Source: Selenomonas sp. (GTDB lineage: Bacteria; Bacillota; Negativicutes; Selenomonadales; Selenomonadaceae). From it: DNA of 41,074 bases. Below, in pieces: positions 32,077 to 39,304 of the stretch. The notes beneath the pieces were generated by a model that searched no databases, was not told the origin of the DNA, and saw only the letters and a program-made list of their open reading frames with translations. Each line of letters opens with the position of its first letter. Position 1 is the first letter of the stretch. The translations under genes were made by a program, and so were the position numbers. The stretch is taken from contig NZ_JALFCU010000028.1 in assembly GCF_022771645.1 (NCBI RefSeq), positions 1 to 41,074 on the forward strand, in the 5' to 3' direction.

Positions 32077-33381
32077 ATGGCAAAAATTCTCGACAAGCAA
32101 CGATACAAGTGCGCAATGAGCGCGATGTCGACGGTGCAGGCCATCGAGGGCGCAATCCCCATCCTGCATTCCGGCCCGGGCTGCGCGCAGAAGCTTTCCA
32201 ATTCGGCAGGGAACAGCGGTCACTACTCGCCGAACATTTTTCCCTGCACGAGCATCAATGAGCGCGACGTCGTGTTCGGTGGCGAAAAAAAGTTGCGCTC
32301 GACGATCGCGAACGCGCTGAAGATCATCGACGCCGACCTCTTCGTCGTCTTGACAGGCTGCACGGCGGAAATCGTCGGCGACACCGTCGAGGAAGTCGTC
32401 GACGAGTTCCAGGACGCAGAAAAGCCCGTACTCTTCGCCTCAACGCCGGGCTTCAAGGGCAACAACTACCGCGGCCACGAGTGGGTGGTCGACGCCATCA
32501 TCGACCAGTACCTCGCGCCGGTCGCGGAGGACGAAAAAGATCCGCATCTCGTGAATGTCTGGGCGGACGTGCCGTATCAGGACGAGTTCTGGGCGGGCAA
32601 CTACCGCGCGCTCGAGCGGCTGCTGCGCGCCATCGGCCTCACGCCGAACGTCATCTTCGGCATCCATCGCGGCATCAAGAACATCGAAGCAATCCCGCGT
32701 GCGGGTTTCAATCTGCTCATTTCTCCATGGGTCGGGCTCGAGAACGTCCGGCGCATGGAGGAGAAGTTCGGCACGCCGTTCCTGCATTGGCCGACGCTGC
32801 CGATCGGCGCGTTCGAGACGAGCAAATTCTTGCGTGCTGTCGCTGCGTTCGCAAAGCTCGACCCGGCGCCCGTCGAACGCTACATCGCGGAGCGCGAGTC
32901 GGAATACTATGCGTACATCGAGCGCTTCGCCGACATTTTCCTCGAGACGCGCGCGATGTCACGGCGCTTCTCCGTCGTCGCGGACGCGCAGTACGCGCTC
33001 GCTATCACGAAGTTCCTCGTCAATGACCTCGGACGCTTGCCAGCGCGGCAGTACATCGTGGACGATACGCCGCAGGAGTATCGGGAGGCGATCCGCGGCT
33101 ATTTCAAAGACCTCAACTATCACATCGAGGCCGACGTCGCGTTCACCGTCGACGGCTATGAGATCCACGAGGACATCCGCCGCACGGACTACCACGGCTA
33201 TCCGCTCATCCTCGGCAGCTATTGGGAAAAGGAGCTCGCGCAGGAACTCGACGCGCATTTCCTCAACGTCTCATGGCCCGTCAACGAGCGCCTCGTCATC
33301 AACGGTTTTTACGCCGGCTACGCGGGTGGCTTGCGGCTTTTGGAAGACATCTATTCCGTCGTGCGCACGCGCTTCAATTGA
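32077..33381 (+). CDS. NifK-like nitrogenase-type component beta subunit
   Basis: This 434-residue partner of the NifD-like protein keeps the P-cluster cysteines: Cys12 (YKCAMSAM), Cys36 (HSGPGCAQ) and Cys95 (LTGCTAEIVGDT). ERDVVFGGEKKLRSTI matches the segment that follows in NifK. It is shorter than NifK (about 520) because it lacks the long N-terminal arm. The C-terminus ends WPVNERLVINGFYAGYAGGLRLLEDIYSVV, a NifK-like tail. The start lies six bases after the NifD-like stop, with GGAGG upstream, so the pair is co-translated. It ends with a terminator 17 bases after the stop. With the NifH-like protein it should form a complete two-component reductase. Confidence 0.88.
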   Translation: MAKILDKQRYKCAMSAMSTVQAIEGAIPILHSGPGCAQKLSNSAGNSGHYSPNIFPCTSINERDVVFGGEKKLRSTIANALKIIDADLFVVLTGCTAEIVGDTVEEVVDEFQDAEKPVLFASTPGFKGNNYRGHEWVVDAIIDQYLAPVAEDEKDPHLVNVWADVPYQDEFWAGNYRALERLLRAIGLTPNVIFGIHRGIKNIEAIPRAGFNLLISPWVGLENVRRMEEKFGTPFLHWPTLPIGAFETSKFLRAVAAFAKLDPAPVERYIAERESEYYAYIERFADIFLETRAMSRRFSVVADAQYALAITKFLVNDLGRLPARQYIVDDTPQEYREAIRGYFKDLNYHIEADVAFTVDGYEIHEDIRRTDYHGYPLILGSYWEKELAQELDAHFLNVSWPVNERLVINGFYAGYAGGLRLLEDIYSVVRTRFN

Positions 33382-33397
33382 ATACTCGGGACAAAAT

Positions 33398-33451
33398 GCT
33401 GCGGCTTTTGCCATCGCACGCTCATTGCGGTGGCGGAGGCCGCGGCTTTTT
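33398..33451 (+). terminator. Terminator of the nitrogenase-like operon
   Basis: GCTGCGGC pairs with GCCGCGGC, enclosing a second 9-bp stem (GCCATCGCA with TGCGGTGGC). TTTTT follows. Confidence 0.8.
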
Positions 33452-33454
33452 GCG

Positions 33455-33483
33455 TTGACGCTGTTTTCCCGAGGCGGTATAAT
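33455..33483 (+). promoter_or_regulatory. Promoter of gatCAB
   Basis: TTGACG (33455-33460) and consensus TATAAT (33478-33483) are 17 bases apart, 42 bases before the gatC ATG. Confidence 0.75.
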
Positions 33484-33525
33484 ATCTTCGTATGTCCGAA
33501 TGAATTGCATTGGATGGTGAAAGAT

Positions 33526-33816
33526 ATGAAGGTCACGAAAAAAGACCTCGAGAACGTGGCGGTGCTGTCGCGCCTGTCTATCCCCGAGGACAAGCAGGAC
33601 ACGTACATCGAGCAGATGGACGCGATCCTCACGTATATGGACAACCTCGCAGAAGTCGATACGGACGCGGTGAAGCCGACGACGTACGCGCTGCCGATGT
33701 CGAACGTGTTCCGTGAAGACGAAGTGAAGCCGTCGCTTGACCGTGAGGCCGCGCTGTCGAACGCGCCGCTCAAAGACAACGGCTATTTCAAAGTGCCGAA
33801 GGTGCTCGAAGACTGA
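33526..33816 (+). CDS. gatC: Asp-tRNA(Asn)/Glu-tRNA(Gln) amidotransferase subunit C
   Basis: GatC is the small belt subunit of the GatCAB complex, which converts misacylated Glu-tRNA(Gln) and Asp-tRNA(Asn) to their amide forms. The 96-residue protein shows the family pattern KDLENVAVLSRLSIPEDKQDTYIEQMDAILTYMDNLAEVDTDAVKPTTYALPMSNVFREDEV. I use ATG 33526, with GGTGA seven bases upstream. An in-frame ATG twelve bases earlier is possible. It is first of the operon and lies 17 bases before gatA. Confidence 0.95.
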   Translation: MKVTKKDLENVAVLSRLSIPEDKQDTYIEQMDAILTYMDNLAEVDTDAVKPTTYALPMSNVFREDEVKPSLDREAALSNAPLKDNGYFKVPKVLED

Positions 33817-33833
33817 GCAGGGGAGGAAACTAC

Positions 33834-35306
33834 ATGAGTCTTTATGAAAAACCGGCGCATGTCCTCCACGACATGCTCGCGAAAAAAGCAATTTCTTCCG
33901 TCGAACTGACGAACGATGTGTTCGCGCGCATCGATGCGGTCGAGCCGCAGGTCGGCGCATACCTGACGTTGACGAAAGATGCGGCGCTCGCGCAGGCGAA
34001 AGCCGTCGATGAGAAGCGTGCGGCGGGCGAGGCGCTTGGCTTCCTCGCCGGCATCCCGGGCGCGATCAAGGATAATATCTGTACGAAGGGCGTCAAGACG
34101 ACGTGCGCGTCGAAAATTCTCGACAATTTCGTGCCGCCGTACGATGCGACGGTCATGACGAAGGTCAAAGCCGAGAACCCCGTGTTGCTCGGCAAGACGA
34201 ATCTTGACGAGTTCGCCATGGGTGGCTCGACGGAGAACTCCGCGTATCACGTGACGCACAATCCGTGGAATCTCGGCTGCGTCCCGGGCGGCTCGTCGGG
34301 CGGCAGCGCGGCGGCCGTGGCCTCGGGCTCTGCCATCTGGGCGCTCGGCACGGATACGGGCGGGTCCATCCGCCAGCCCGCGTCGTTCTGCGGCGTCGTC
34401 GGCCTGAAGCCGACGTATGGCCGCGTCTCGCGCTACGGCATCGTGGCCTACGCGTCGTCGCTCGACCAGGTCGGTCCTTTGACGCGTGACGTCACGGATG
34501 CGGCGCACGTGCTGAATGTGATTTCCGGCCTCGACGAGATGGATTCGACGTCTTCGCCGGCCGCCGTGCCTGATTTCACGCAGGCGCTCCGCGAAGAAGT
34601 GAAGGGTCTCAAGATCGGCCTGCCGAAAGAATATTTCACGGAGGGCATGGACCCCGAGGTCGAGAAGGCCGTCAAGGACGCGATTGAAGTCTATCGCAAG
34701 CTCGGTGCGGAGATTGTCGAGATTTCTTTGCCGCACACGAAGTACGCCATTTCGACGTATTACCTCATCGCCCCGGCCGAGGCGGCCACGAACCTGCAGC
34801 GCTACGACGGCGTCAGCTACGGCGCGCGCGTCGATGGCGTGGACCTCGTCGACATGATGACGAAGACGCGCACGGAATGCTTTGGCGAAGAGGTCAAGCG
34901 CCGCATCATGATCGGTAACTACGCGCTGTCGGCCGGCTACTACGACGCGTACTACCTTAAGGCGCTGAAAGTCCGCACGCTCATCCAACAGGACTACACG
35001 GAAGCGTTCAAATCCGTCGATGTCATCATGTGCCCGACGGCGCCGACGCCGGCGTACGAGATCGGATCGATGATCGCCGACCCGCTGCAGATGTATCTGC
35101 AAGATATCTGCACGGTGCCTCTCAACCTCGCGGGCCTCCCGGGCATCTCCCTCCCATGCGGCAAGAGCTCGAAAGGCATGCCGATCGGCCTCCAGATCAT
35201 CGGCAAGGCGCTCGATGAAGAGACGATCCTGCGCGCGGCCTACACGTATGAGCAGTCGCAGAGCTATCACGGCGAACTGCCAACGATTGGAGGGGAAAAA
35301 GCATGA
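33834..35306 (+). CDS. gatA: Glu-tRNA(Gln) amidotransferase subunit A
   Basis: GatA is the glutamine-hydrolysing amidase subunit. The Ser-cisSer-Lys triad is intact: Lys79 (GAIKDNIC), Ser154 (PGGSSGGSAAAVA) and Ser178 (GTDTGGSIRQPA). The protein has 490 residues, the usual length. ATG 33834 follows GGGGAGG. The 3' end overlaps gatB by four bases (ATGA). Confidence 0.97.
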   Translation: MSLYEKPAHVLHDMLAKKAISSVELTNDVFARIDAVEPQVGAYLTLTKDAALAQAKAVDEKRAAGEALGFLAGIPGAIKDNICTKGVKTTCASKILDNFVPPYDATVMTKVKAENPVLLGKTNLDEFAMGGSTENSAYHVTHNPWNLGCVPGGSSGGSAAAVASGSAIWALGTDTGGSIRQPASFCGVVGLKPTYGRVSRYGIVAYASSLDQVGPLTRDVTDAAHVLNVISGLDEMDSTSSPAAVPDFTQALREEVKGLKIGLPKEYFTEGMDPEVEKAVKDAIEVYRKLGAEIVEISLPHTKYAISTYYLIAPAEAATNLQRYDGVSYGARVDGVDLVDMMTKTRTECFGEEVKRRIMIGNYALSAGYYDAYYLKALKVRTLIQQDYTEAFKSVDVIMCPTAPTPAYEIGSMIADPLQMYLQDICTVPLNLAGLPGISLPCGKSSKGMPIGLQIIGKALDEETILRAAYTYEQSQSYHGELPTIGGEKA

Positions 35307-36742
35307 ACTATGAAGCCGTTATCGGTCTCGAAATCCATTGTGAACTGAAAACGAAGACGAAGATTTTCTGCGGCTGCGCCACGGGCTTTGGCGCGGAGCA
35401 AAACACGCACGTCTGCCCGGTCTGCCTCGGCCTCCCAGGCGTGCTGCCGACGATCAACAAGCGCGTCGTCGAGTTTGCCATCAAGGCCGGTCTCGCGACG
35501 AACTGCGAGATCAACAAGTATAGCAAATTCGACCGCAAAAACTACTATTATCCCGACCTGCCGAAAAACTGGCAGACGAGCCAATATGACCTCCCCATCT
35601 GCGAGCACGGGTACGTCGACATCGACACGAGCACGGGCAAGCATCGCGTGCGCCTCACGCGCATCCATATGGAGGAGGACGCGGGCAAGCTCGTGCACTC
35701 CGGCACGACGATCAAGGACTCCATTTCGAGCGACGTCGACTACAATCGCACGGGCGTGCCGCTCCTCGAGATCGTCTCCGAGCCGGACATGCACACGGCC
35801 GAGGAAGCGCGCGTCTACATGGAAAAAATCAAGGCGATTATGGAGTACATCGACGTCTCGAACTGTCGCATGGAAGAAGGCAACCTGCGCGCCGACGTCA
35901 ACGTTTCGATTCGCCCCGAGGGCACGACGGAGCTCGGCACGCGCACGGAAATGAAGAACATCAACTCTTTCAAGAGCCTTGAAGACGCGATCAACTACGA
36001 GATTGAGCGCCAGACGGAAGTGCTCGAAGACGGCGGCCACATCGTGCAGGAAACGCGCACGTACGACGCCGACCGCGGCATAACGCTCTCCATGCGCTCG
36101 AAGGAAAACGCGCACGACTACCGCTACATGCCGGAGCCAGATCTGCCGCCAATCATCACGAGCGACGAGACGATTGAAAAATACCGCGCCGAGCTCCCCG
36201 AGCTCCCCGACGCCCGCCGCGCCCGCTATGAAAAAGACTACGGCCTCGGCGACTACGACGCCGCCATGATCACGAGCACGCGCGCCATGGCTGAATACTA
36301 CGACGCCGTGATCGCCACGGGCGCCGACCCGAAGCTCGCGGCAAACTGGATGATGAGCGACCTCTCGAAAAAGCTCAATGAAGAGGGCATCACCATCGAG
36401 AAATCCCCCGTCGACGCGCAGCGTCTCGGCGAGATGATCCAGCTCATCATGAAGGACACGATCTCCGGCAAGATCGCGAAGAAGGTCTTCACGGAGATGT
36501 GGACGAACCCTGACGCGCCGGAAAAAATCGTCAAAGACAAAGGCCTCGTCCAGATTACGGACACGGGCGCGATTGAATCCGCCGTCGACGCCGCCATCGC
36601 GGCGAACCCAAAGGCCGTCGCCGAATACCAGGGCGGCAAGAAAAAAGCCATCGGCGCCCTCGTCGGCCAGGTCATGAAAGCGACAAAAGGCAAGGCGAAC
36701 CCGCAGATGGTGAATAAGATGCTCGTCGAGAAATTGAAATAA
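35303..36742 (+). CDS. gatB: Asp-tRNA(Asn)/Glu-tRNA(Gln) amidotransferase subunit B
   Basis: GatB holds the tRNA and the kinase/transamidase site. The 479-residue protein begins MNYEAVIGLEIHCELKTKTKIFCGC, the conserved opening with its metal ligands. VCPVCLGLPGVLP, the YYYPDLPKNWQTSQYDLPI segment and the C-terminal YqeY-like helical tail domain follow. ATG 35303 overlaps gatA. A terminator lies 20 bases past the stop. Confidence 0.97.
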   Translation: MNYEAVIGLEIHCELKTKTKIFCGCATGFGAEQNTHVCPVCLGLPGVLPTINKRVVEFAIKAGLATNCEINKYSKFDRKNYYYPDLPKNWQTSQYDLPICEHGYVDIDTSTGKHRVRLTRIHMEEDAGKLVHSGTTIKDSISSDVDYNRTGVPLLEIVSEPDMHTAEEARVYMEKIKAIMEYIDVSNCRMEEGNLRADVNVSIRPEGTTELGTRTEMKNINSFKSLEDAINYEIERQTEVLEDGGHIVQETRTYDADRGITLSMRSKENAHDYRYMPEPDLPPIITSDETIEKYRAELPELPDARRARYEKDYGLGDYDAAMITSTRAMAEYYDAVIATGADPKLAANWMMSDLSKKLNEEGITIEKSPVDAQRLGEMIQLIMKDTISGKIAKKVFTEMWTNPDAPEKIVKDKGLVQITDTGAIESAVDAAIAANPKAVAEYQGGKKKAIGALVGQVMKATKGKANPQMVNKMLVEKLK

Positions 36743-36762
36743 GTCCATTTCACACAATAAGA

Positions 36763-36799
36763 AAAACCTTCCGCATCGCGATGATGGGGAAGGTTTTTT
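36763..36799 (+). terminator. Terminator of gatCAB, immediately before the gph ribosome site
   Basis: AAAACCTTCC pairs with GGAAGGTTTT around a loop that contains CATCGCGATG; TTTTTT follows. AGGAGG, the ribosome site of gph, starts at the next base, so gph has no promoter of its own downstream of the hairpin. Confidence 0.85.
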
Positions 36800-36813
36800 A
36801 GGAGGCAACCAAA

Positions 36814-37479
36814 ATGAAATACAAAGCAGCCATCTTCGACCTCGACGGCACGCTGATCAATTCGCTCGAAGACCTCGCGGACAGCGCGAATGCGATGCTC
36901 GAGAGCTACGGCTTCCCGACGCATCCCGTCGAGCCGTACAAATACTTCGTCGGCAACGGCTCCCGCAAACTCATCGAGCGCTGCCTGCCGAAAGAACAGG
37001 CGAGCGATCCCGCGTTCGTCGACGAAGCGCTCGAACGTTACAAAGCCATCTACGGACAACACACACAGGACAAGACGCACGTCTATGATGGCATCCTGGA
37101 GATGCTGAACGAGCTCAAGAAGCGTAACATTCCCATGGGCATCTGCACGAACAAGCACCAGTCGGCTGCCGAAGACATTGTGAATGCGATGTTCCCCGCA
37201 GACACATTCCAAAGCATCATGGGCGACCAAAAAGGCTTGCCGCGCAAGCCTGACCCGAAGAAAGTCCTGATGATTGCAGAGAAGTTCGGCGTGCAGCCCG
37301 AAGAAGTCGCCTACTTCGGCGACACGAGCGTCGACATGGACACCGCGAAAAACGCCGGCTTCCTCGCTATCGGCGTCCTCTGGGGCTTCCGGCCGAAGGA
37401 AGAACTCGTCGAACACGGGGCGGAGGTGCTGCTGGAAAAGCCAGACGAGTTATTTGAAAAAGTTACGTTCTGTTGCTGA
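36814..37479 (+). CDS. gph: HAD-family phosphatase, phosphoglycolate phosphatase-like
   Basis: This 221-residue protein is a HAD hydrolase with a helical cap of the Gph type. The nucleophile motif is FDLDGTL (Asp9, Asp11). Motif 2 Thr is in GICTNKH, and the motif 3 Lys and motif 4 acids are in RKPDPKK and YFGDTSVDMDTAKNAG. The substrate may be phosphoglycolate or another small phosphate ester. ATG 36814 follows AGGAGG by eight bases. It sits directly after the gatB terminator, so its expression depends on read-through. Confidence 0.85.
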   Translation: MKYKAAIFDLDGTLINSLEDLADSANAMLESYGFPTHPVEPYKYFVGNGSRKLIERCLPKEQASDPAFVDEALERYKAIYGQHTQDKTHVYDGILEMLNELKKRNIPMGICTNKHQSAAEDIVNAMFPADTFQSIMGDQKGLPRKPDPKKVLMIAEKFGVQPEEVAYFGDTSVDMDTAKNAGFLAIGVLWGFRPKEELVEHGAEVLLEKPDELFEKVTFCC

Positions 37480-37492
37480 ACGTAGCATATAC

Positions 37493-37560
37493 AGCAGCCT
37501 CTCCCACAGGGAGAGGACAGGCGCGGAACGAAGTGCAGCGCCAGGAGAGGGTCGCTTGCA
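37493..37560 (+). repeat. REP-like two-hairpin element, left member of an inverted pair
   Basis: It opens with GCAGCC. A CCTCTCCC-ACA-GGGAGAGG hairpin (37498-37516) is followed by a GGCGC/GCGCC hairpin (37520-37542) and a GGAGAGGGTC tail. The same plan is seen, in the opposite orientation, at 37671-37720 and, on the minus strand, at 11530-11577. The 348-base gap between gph and rlmD (37480-37827) holds only this pair and a hairpin between them; I see no gene in it. Confidence 0.55.
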
Positions 37561-37594
37561 CGGCCTTTGCATCCGTAGATTGTTTGATGTCGCC

Positions 37595-37632
37595 GGTGCG
37601 CGCAGGTACTTGTAACATTTCGTGCGCGCACC
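37595..37632. other. GC-rich hairpin between the two REP-like elements
   Basis: GGTGCGCGCA (37595-37604) and TGCGCGCACC (37623-37632) form a perfect 10-bp stem with an 18-base loop. There is no T run, so it is not a standard terminator. It sits midway between the inverted repeat elements. Confidence 0.5.
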
Positions 37633-37670
37633 CGCGAAGAGTTACGTCCTACGAATTCATCAAACGTACA

Positions 37671-37720
37671 GGGGACCCTTTCCACCGCAAGCGGTCCCAT
37701 TCCCCTGAGGGGAAGGCTGC
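37671..37720 (-). repeat. REP-like two-hairpin element, right member of the inverted pair
   Basis: On the minus strand it opens GCAGCC, with a TTCCCC-TCA-GGGGAA hairpin (37714-37700), then ACCGC-TT-GCGGT (37695-37684) and a GGAAAGGGTC tail. It faces the element at 37493 across about 110 bases. Confidence 0.55.
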
Positions 37721-37827
37721 TGTCATCGTTACGTTCGGCAATCTTTCAAAACGGTTCTGGGAAATGCAACAAGCCTTTGAGGCGCGTGCATTTTCAAAAT
37801 GTATTACCTCTTACGAAAGGAAGCTCC

Positions 37828-39225
37828 ATGAAACATCAAGTGCCCGTCGAAAAAGGCAAAACGTATGAACTCCTGATCCACACGCTCGGCACGAGCGGCG
37901 AAGGCGTCGGACGCTATGAGGACTTCACGGTCTTCGTCCCGAACGCGCTGCCGGGCGAGACCGTGCGCGCCGTCATCGACGACGTGAAGAAATCGTACGC
38001 CCGTGGTCACGTTGTAGAAATTCTCAAACCGAGCAAAGACCGCGTCACGCCGCCGTGCCCGCTCTACGCCCAATGCGGTGGCTGCCAGCTCATGCACCTG
38101 GATTACATGGCGCAGCTGCGCGCGAAACGGCAGCAAGTGATCGACGCCATCAAGCGCATCGGCAAGCAGACGGATGTCGAGGTCCTTCCAACGCTCGGCG
38201 CGGCAACGCCGTGGAACTACCGCAACAAGATGCAGTTCCCCGTCGGCCGCGAAAAAGGGCGCACGGCCATCGGCTGCTTTGCGCAGGGCAGCCACCAGAT
38301 CATCGACACGACGGACTGCCACATCCAAGCGCAGGGGAACAACGCGATCGTCAACGTCGTGCGCGATGTTGTCGAAAAGCTCAAGATCCCTGTCTACAAT
38401 GAAGACCGTCACACGGGCGTGCTGCGTCACGTCATGGGCCGCGTCGGCCTCGATGGCGACATGGTCGTGCTCGTGACCGCGACGGAAAAACTCCCGCACG
38501 AGCGCGAACTCGTCAAGCTCCTGCGCGCCCGCCTGCCGCACGTCGTCAGCATCCAGCAGAACATCCAGACGTACCGCAACAATGTCATCCTCGGTCGCGA
38601 GACGAAACTCCTCTGGGGCCGCCCGACCATCAAAGACCGCATCGGCCGCCTGCAGTTCCACATTTCCCCGCGCTCGTTCTTCCAGGTCAACACGGCGCAG
38701 GCCGAAGTGCTCTACAGCAAAGCGCTGGAATTTGCAAATCTCACGGGCGAGGAGACCGTCATCGACGCCTACTGCGGCACGGGCACGATCACGCTCTTCC
38801 TCGCGCAGAAAGCCCGCGAGGTCTACGGCGTCGAGATCGTGAAGCCCGCGATCCAGGACGCGAAGCGAAACGCGCGCGACAACAATGTCAAGAATGCCAC
38901 GTTCCTCGTCGGCGACGCGACGGCCGTCCTGCCGCGCCTCGCGCACCAAGGCATCCGCGCGGACGTCGTCGTCGTCGATCCTCCGCGCGCCGGCTGCACG
39001 CCCGTCGTCCTCCAGACCTTCGCGAACATGCATCCCGACCGCATCGTCTACGTCTCCTGCAATCCCGCGAGCCTCGCAAGAGATTTGAAAATCCTCGACG
39101 AGCTCGGCTATCATGCGGAAAAAGTGCAGCCGGTGGATATGTTCCCTATGACATCGCACGTCGAGAGCGTCGCGTTGATACGGCGGAAGCTTCCTGTATA
39201 CTATGAATTGAGCCCAGTGAGTTGA
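37828..39225 (+). CDS. rlmD: 23S rRNA (uracil-5-)-methyltransferase, RlmD/RumA family
   Basis: The protein is a SAM-dependent m5U methyltransferase acting on rRNA; family members differ in target (RlmD or RlmCD) and this cannot be settled here. The 465-residue protein has an N-terminal TRAM domain (YELLIHTLGTSGEGVGRYEDFTVFVPNALPGETVRA). The Fe-S ligands are CPLYAQCGGC (Cys-x5-Cys-x2-Cys). The SAM site is VIDAYCGTGTITLFLA, and the catalytic Cys is in YVSCNPASLARDL. VVVDPPRAGC is the acid/base motif. ATG 37828 (MKHQVPVEKG) follows AAGGAAG; the frame opens upstream at 37777 without a ribosome site. The IS110 element begins right after it. Confidence 0.92.
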   Translation: MKHQVPVEKGKTYELLIHTLGTSGEGVGRYEDFTVFVPNALPGETVRAVIDDVKKSYARGHVVEILKPSKDRVTPPCPLYAQCGGCQLMHLDYMAQLRAKRQQVIDAIKRIGKQTDVEVLPTLGAATPWNYRNKMQFPVGREKGRTAIGCFAQGSHQIIDTTDCHIQAQGNNAIVNVVRDVVEKLKIPVYNEDRHTGVLRHVMGRVGLDGDMVVLVTATEKLPHERELVKLLRARLPHVVSIQQNIQTYRNNVILGRETKLLWGRPTIKDRIGRLQFHISPRSFFQVNTAQAEVLYSKALEFANLTGEETVIDAYCGTGTITLFLAQKAREVYGVEIVKPAIQDAKRNARDNNVKNATFLVGDATAVLPRLAHQGIRADVVVVDPPRAGCTPVVLQTFANMHPDRIVYVSCNPASLARDLKILDELGYHAEKVQPVDMFPMTSHVESVALIRRKLPVYYELSPVS

Positions 39226-39233
39226 CGAAAAAA

Positions 39234-39300
39234 CGTACCTCATGTAAATTCAAATCCTACTGACCTGCCAGTTGGTAAAATTTGAATCAAAAGAGGTACG
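39234..39300 (+). promoter_or_regulatory. 5' hairpin that covers the transposase ribosome site
   Basis: CGTACCTC (39234-39241) pairs with GAGGTACG (39293-39300), and ATTCAAAT (39248-39255) with ATTTGAAT (39280-39287), with a small CTG/CAG inner pairing. The outer arm contains the AGAGG ribosome site of the ATG at 39305, so the folded RNA should hide it. This would limit transposase synthesis. Confidence 0.55.
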
Positions 39301-39304
39301 CACC

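Noticed and set aside
30580..33381. Dark-operative protochlorophyllide or chlorophyllide reductase (BchNB/BchYZ) or CfbCD
   Set aside because: A dedicated NifB-like and NifX-like pair, six P-cluster-type cysteines and a kept cofactor cysteine fit a cofactor-bearing enzyme better; no tetrapyrrole genes are nearby. Phylogeny would settle it.
26652..33451. A classical nitrogen-fixation operon
   Set aside because: No nifEN, nifV, nifU/S or molybdenum genes, short NifK without the N-terminal arm, and the cofactor histidine is not kept.
37480..37510. GTTACGTTC/GAACGTAGC hairpin as terminator of gph
   Set aside because: The stem is followed by ATATACAG rather than a T run, so I did not call it a terminator.
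37480..37827. CRISPR-like array or small RNA between gph and rlmD
   Set aside because: Only two inverted, non-identical elements; no regular spacers and no promoter-terminator pair.
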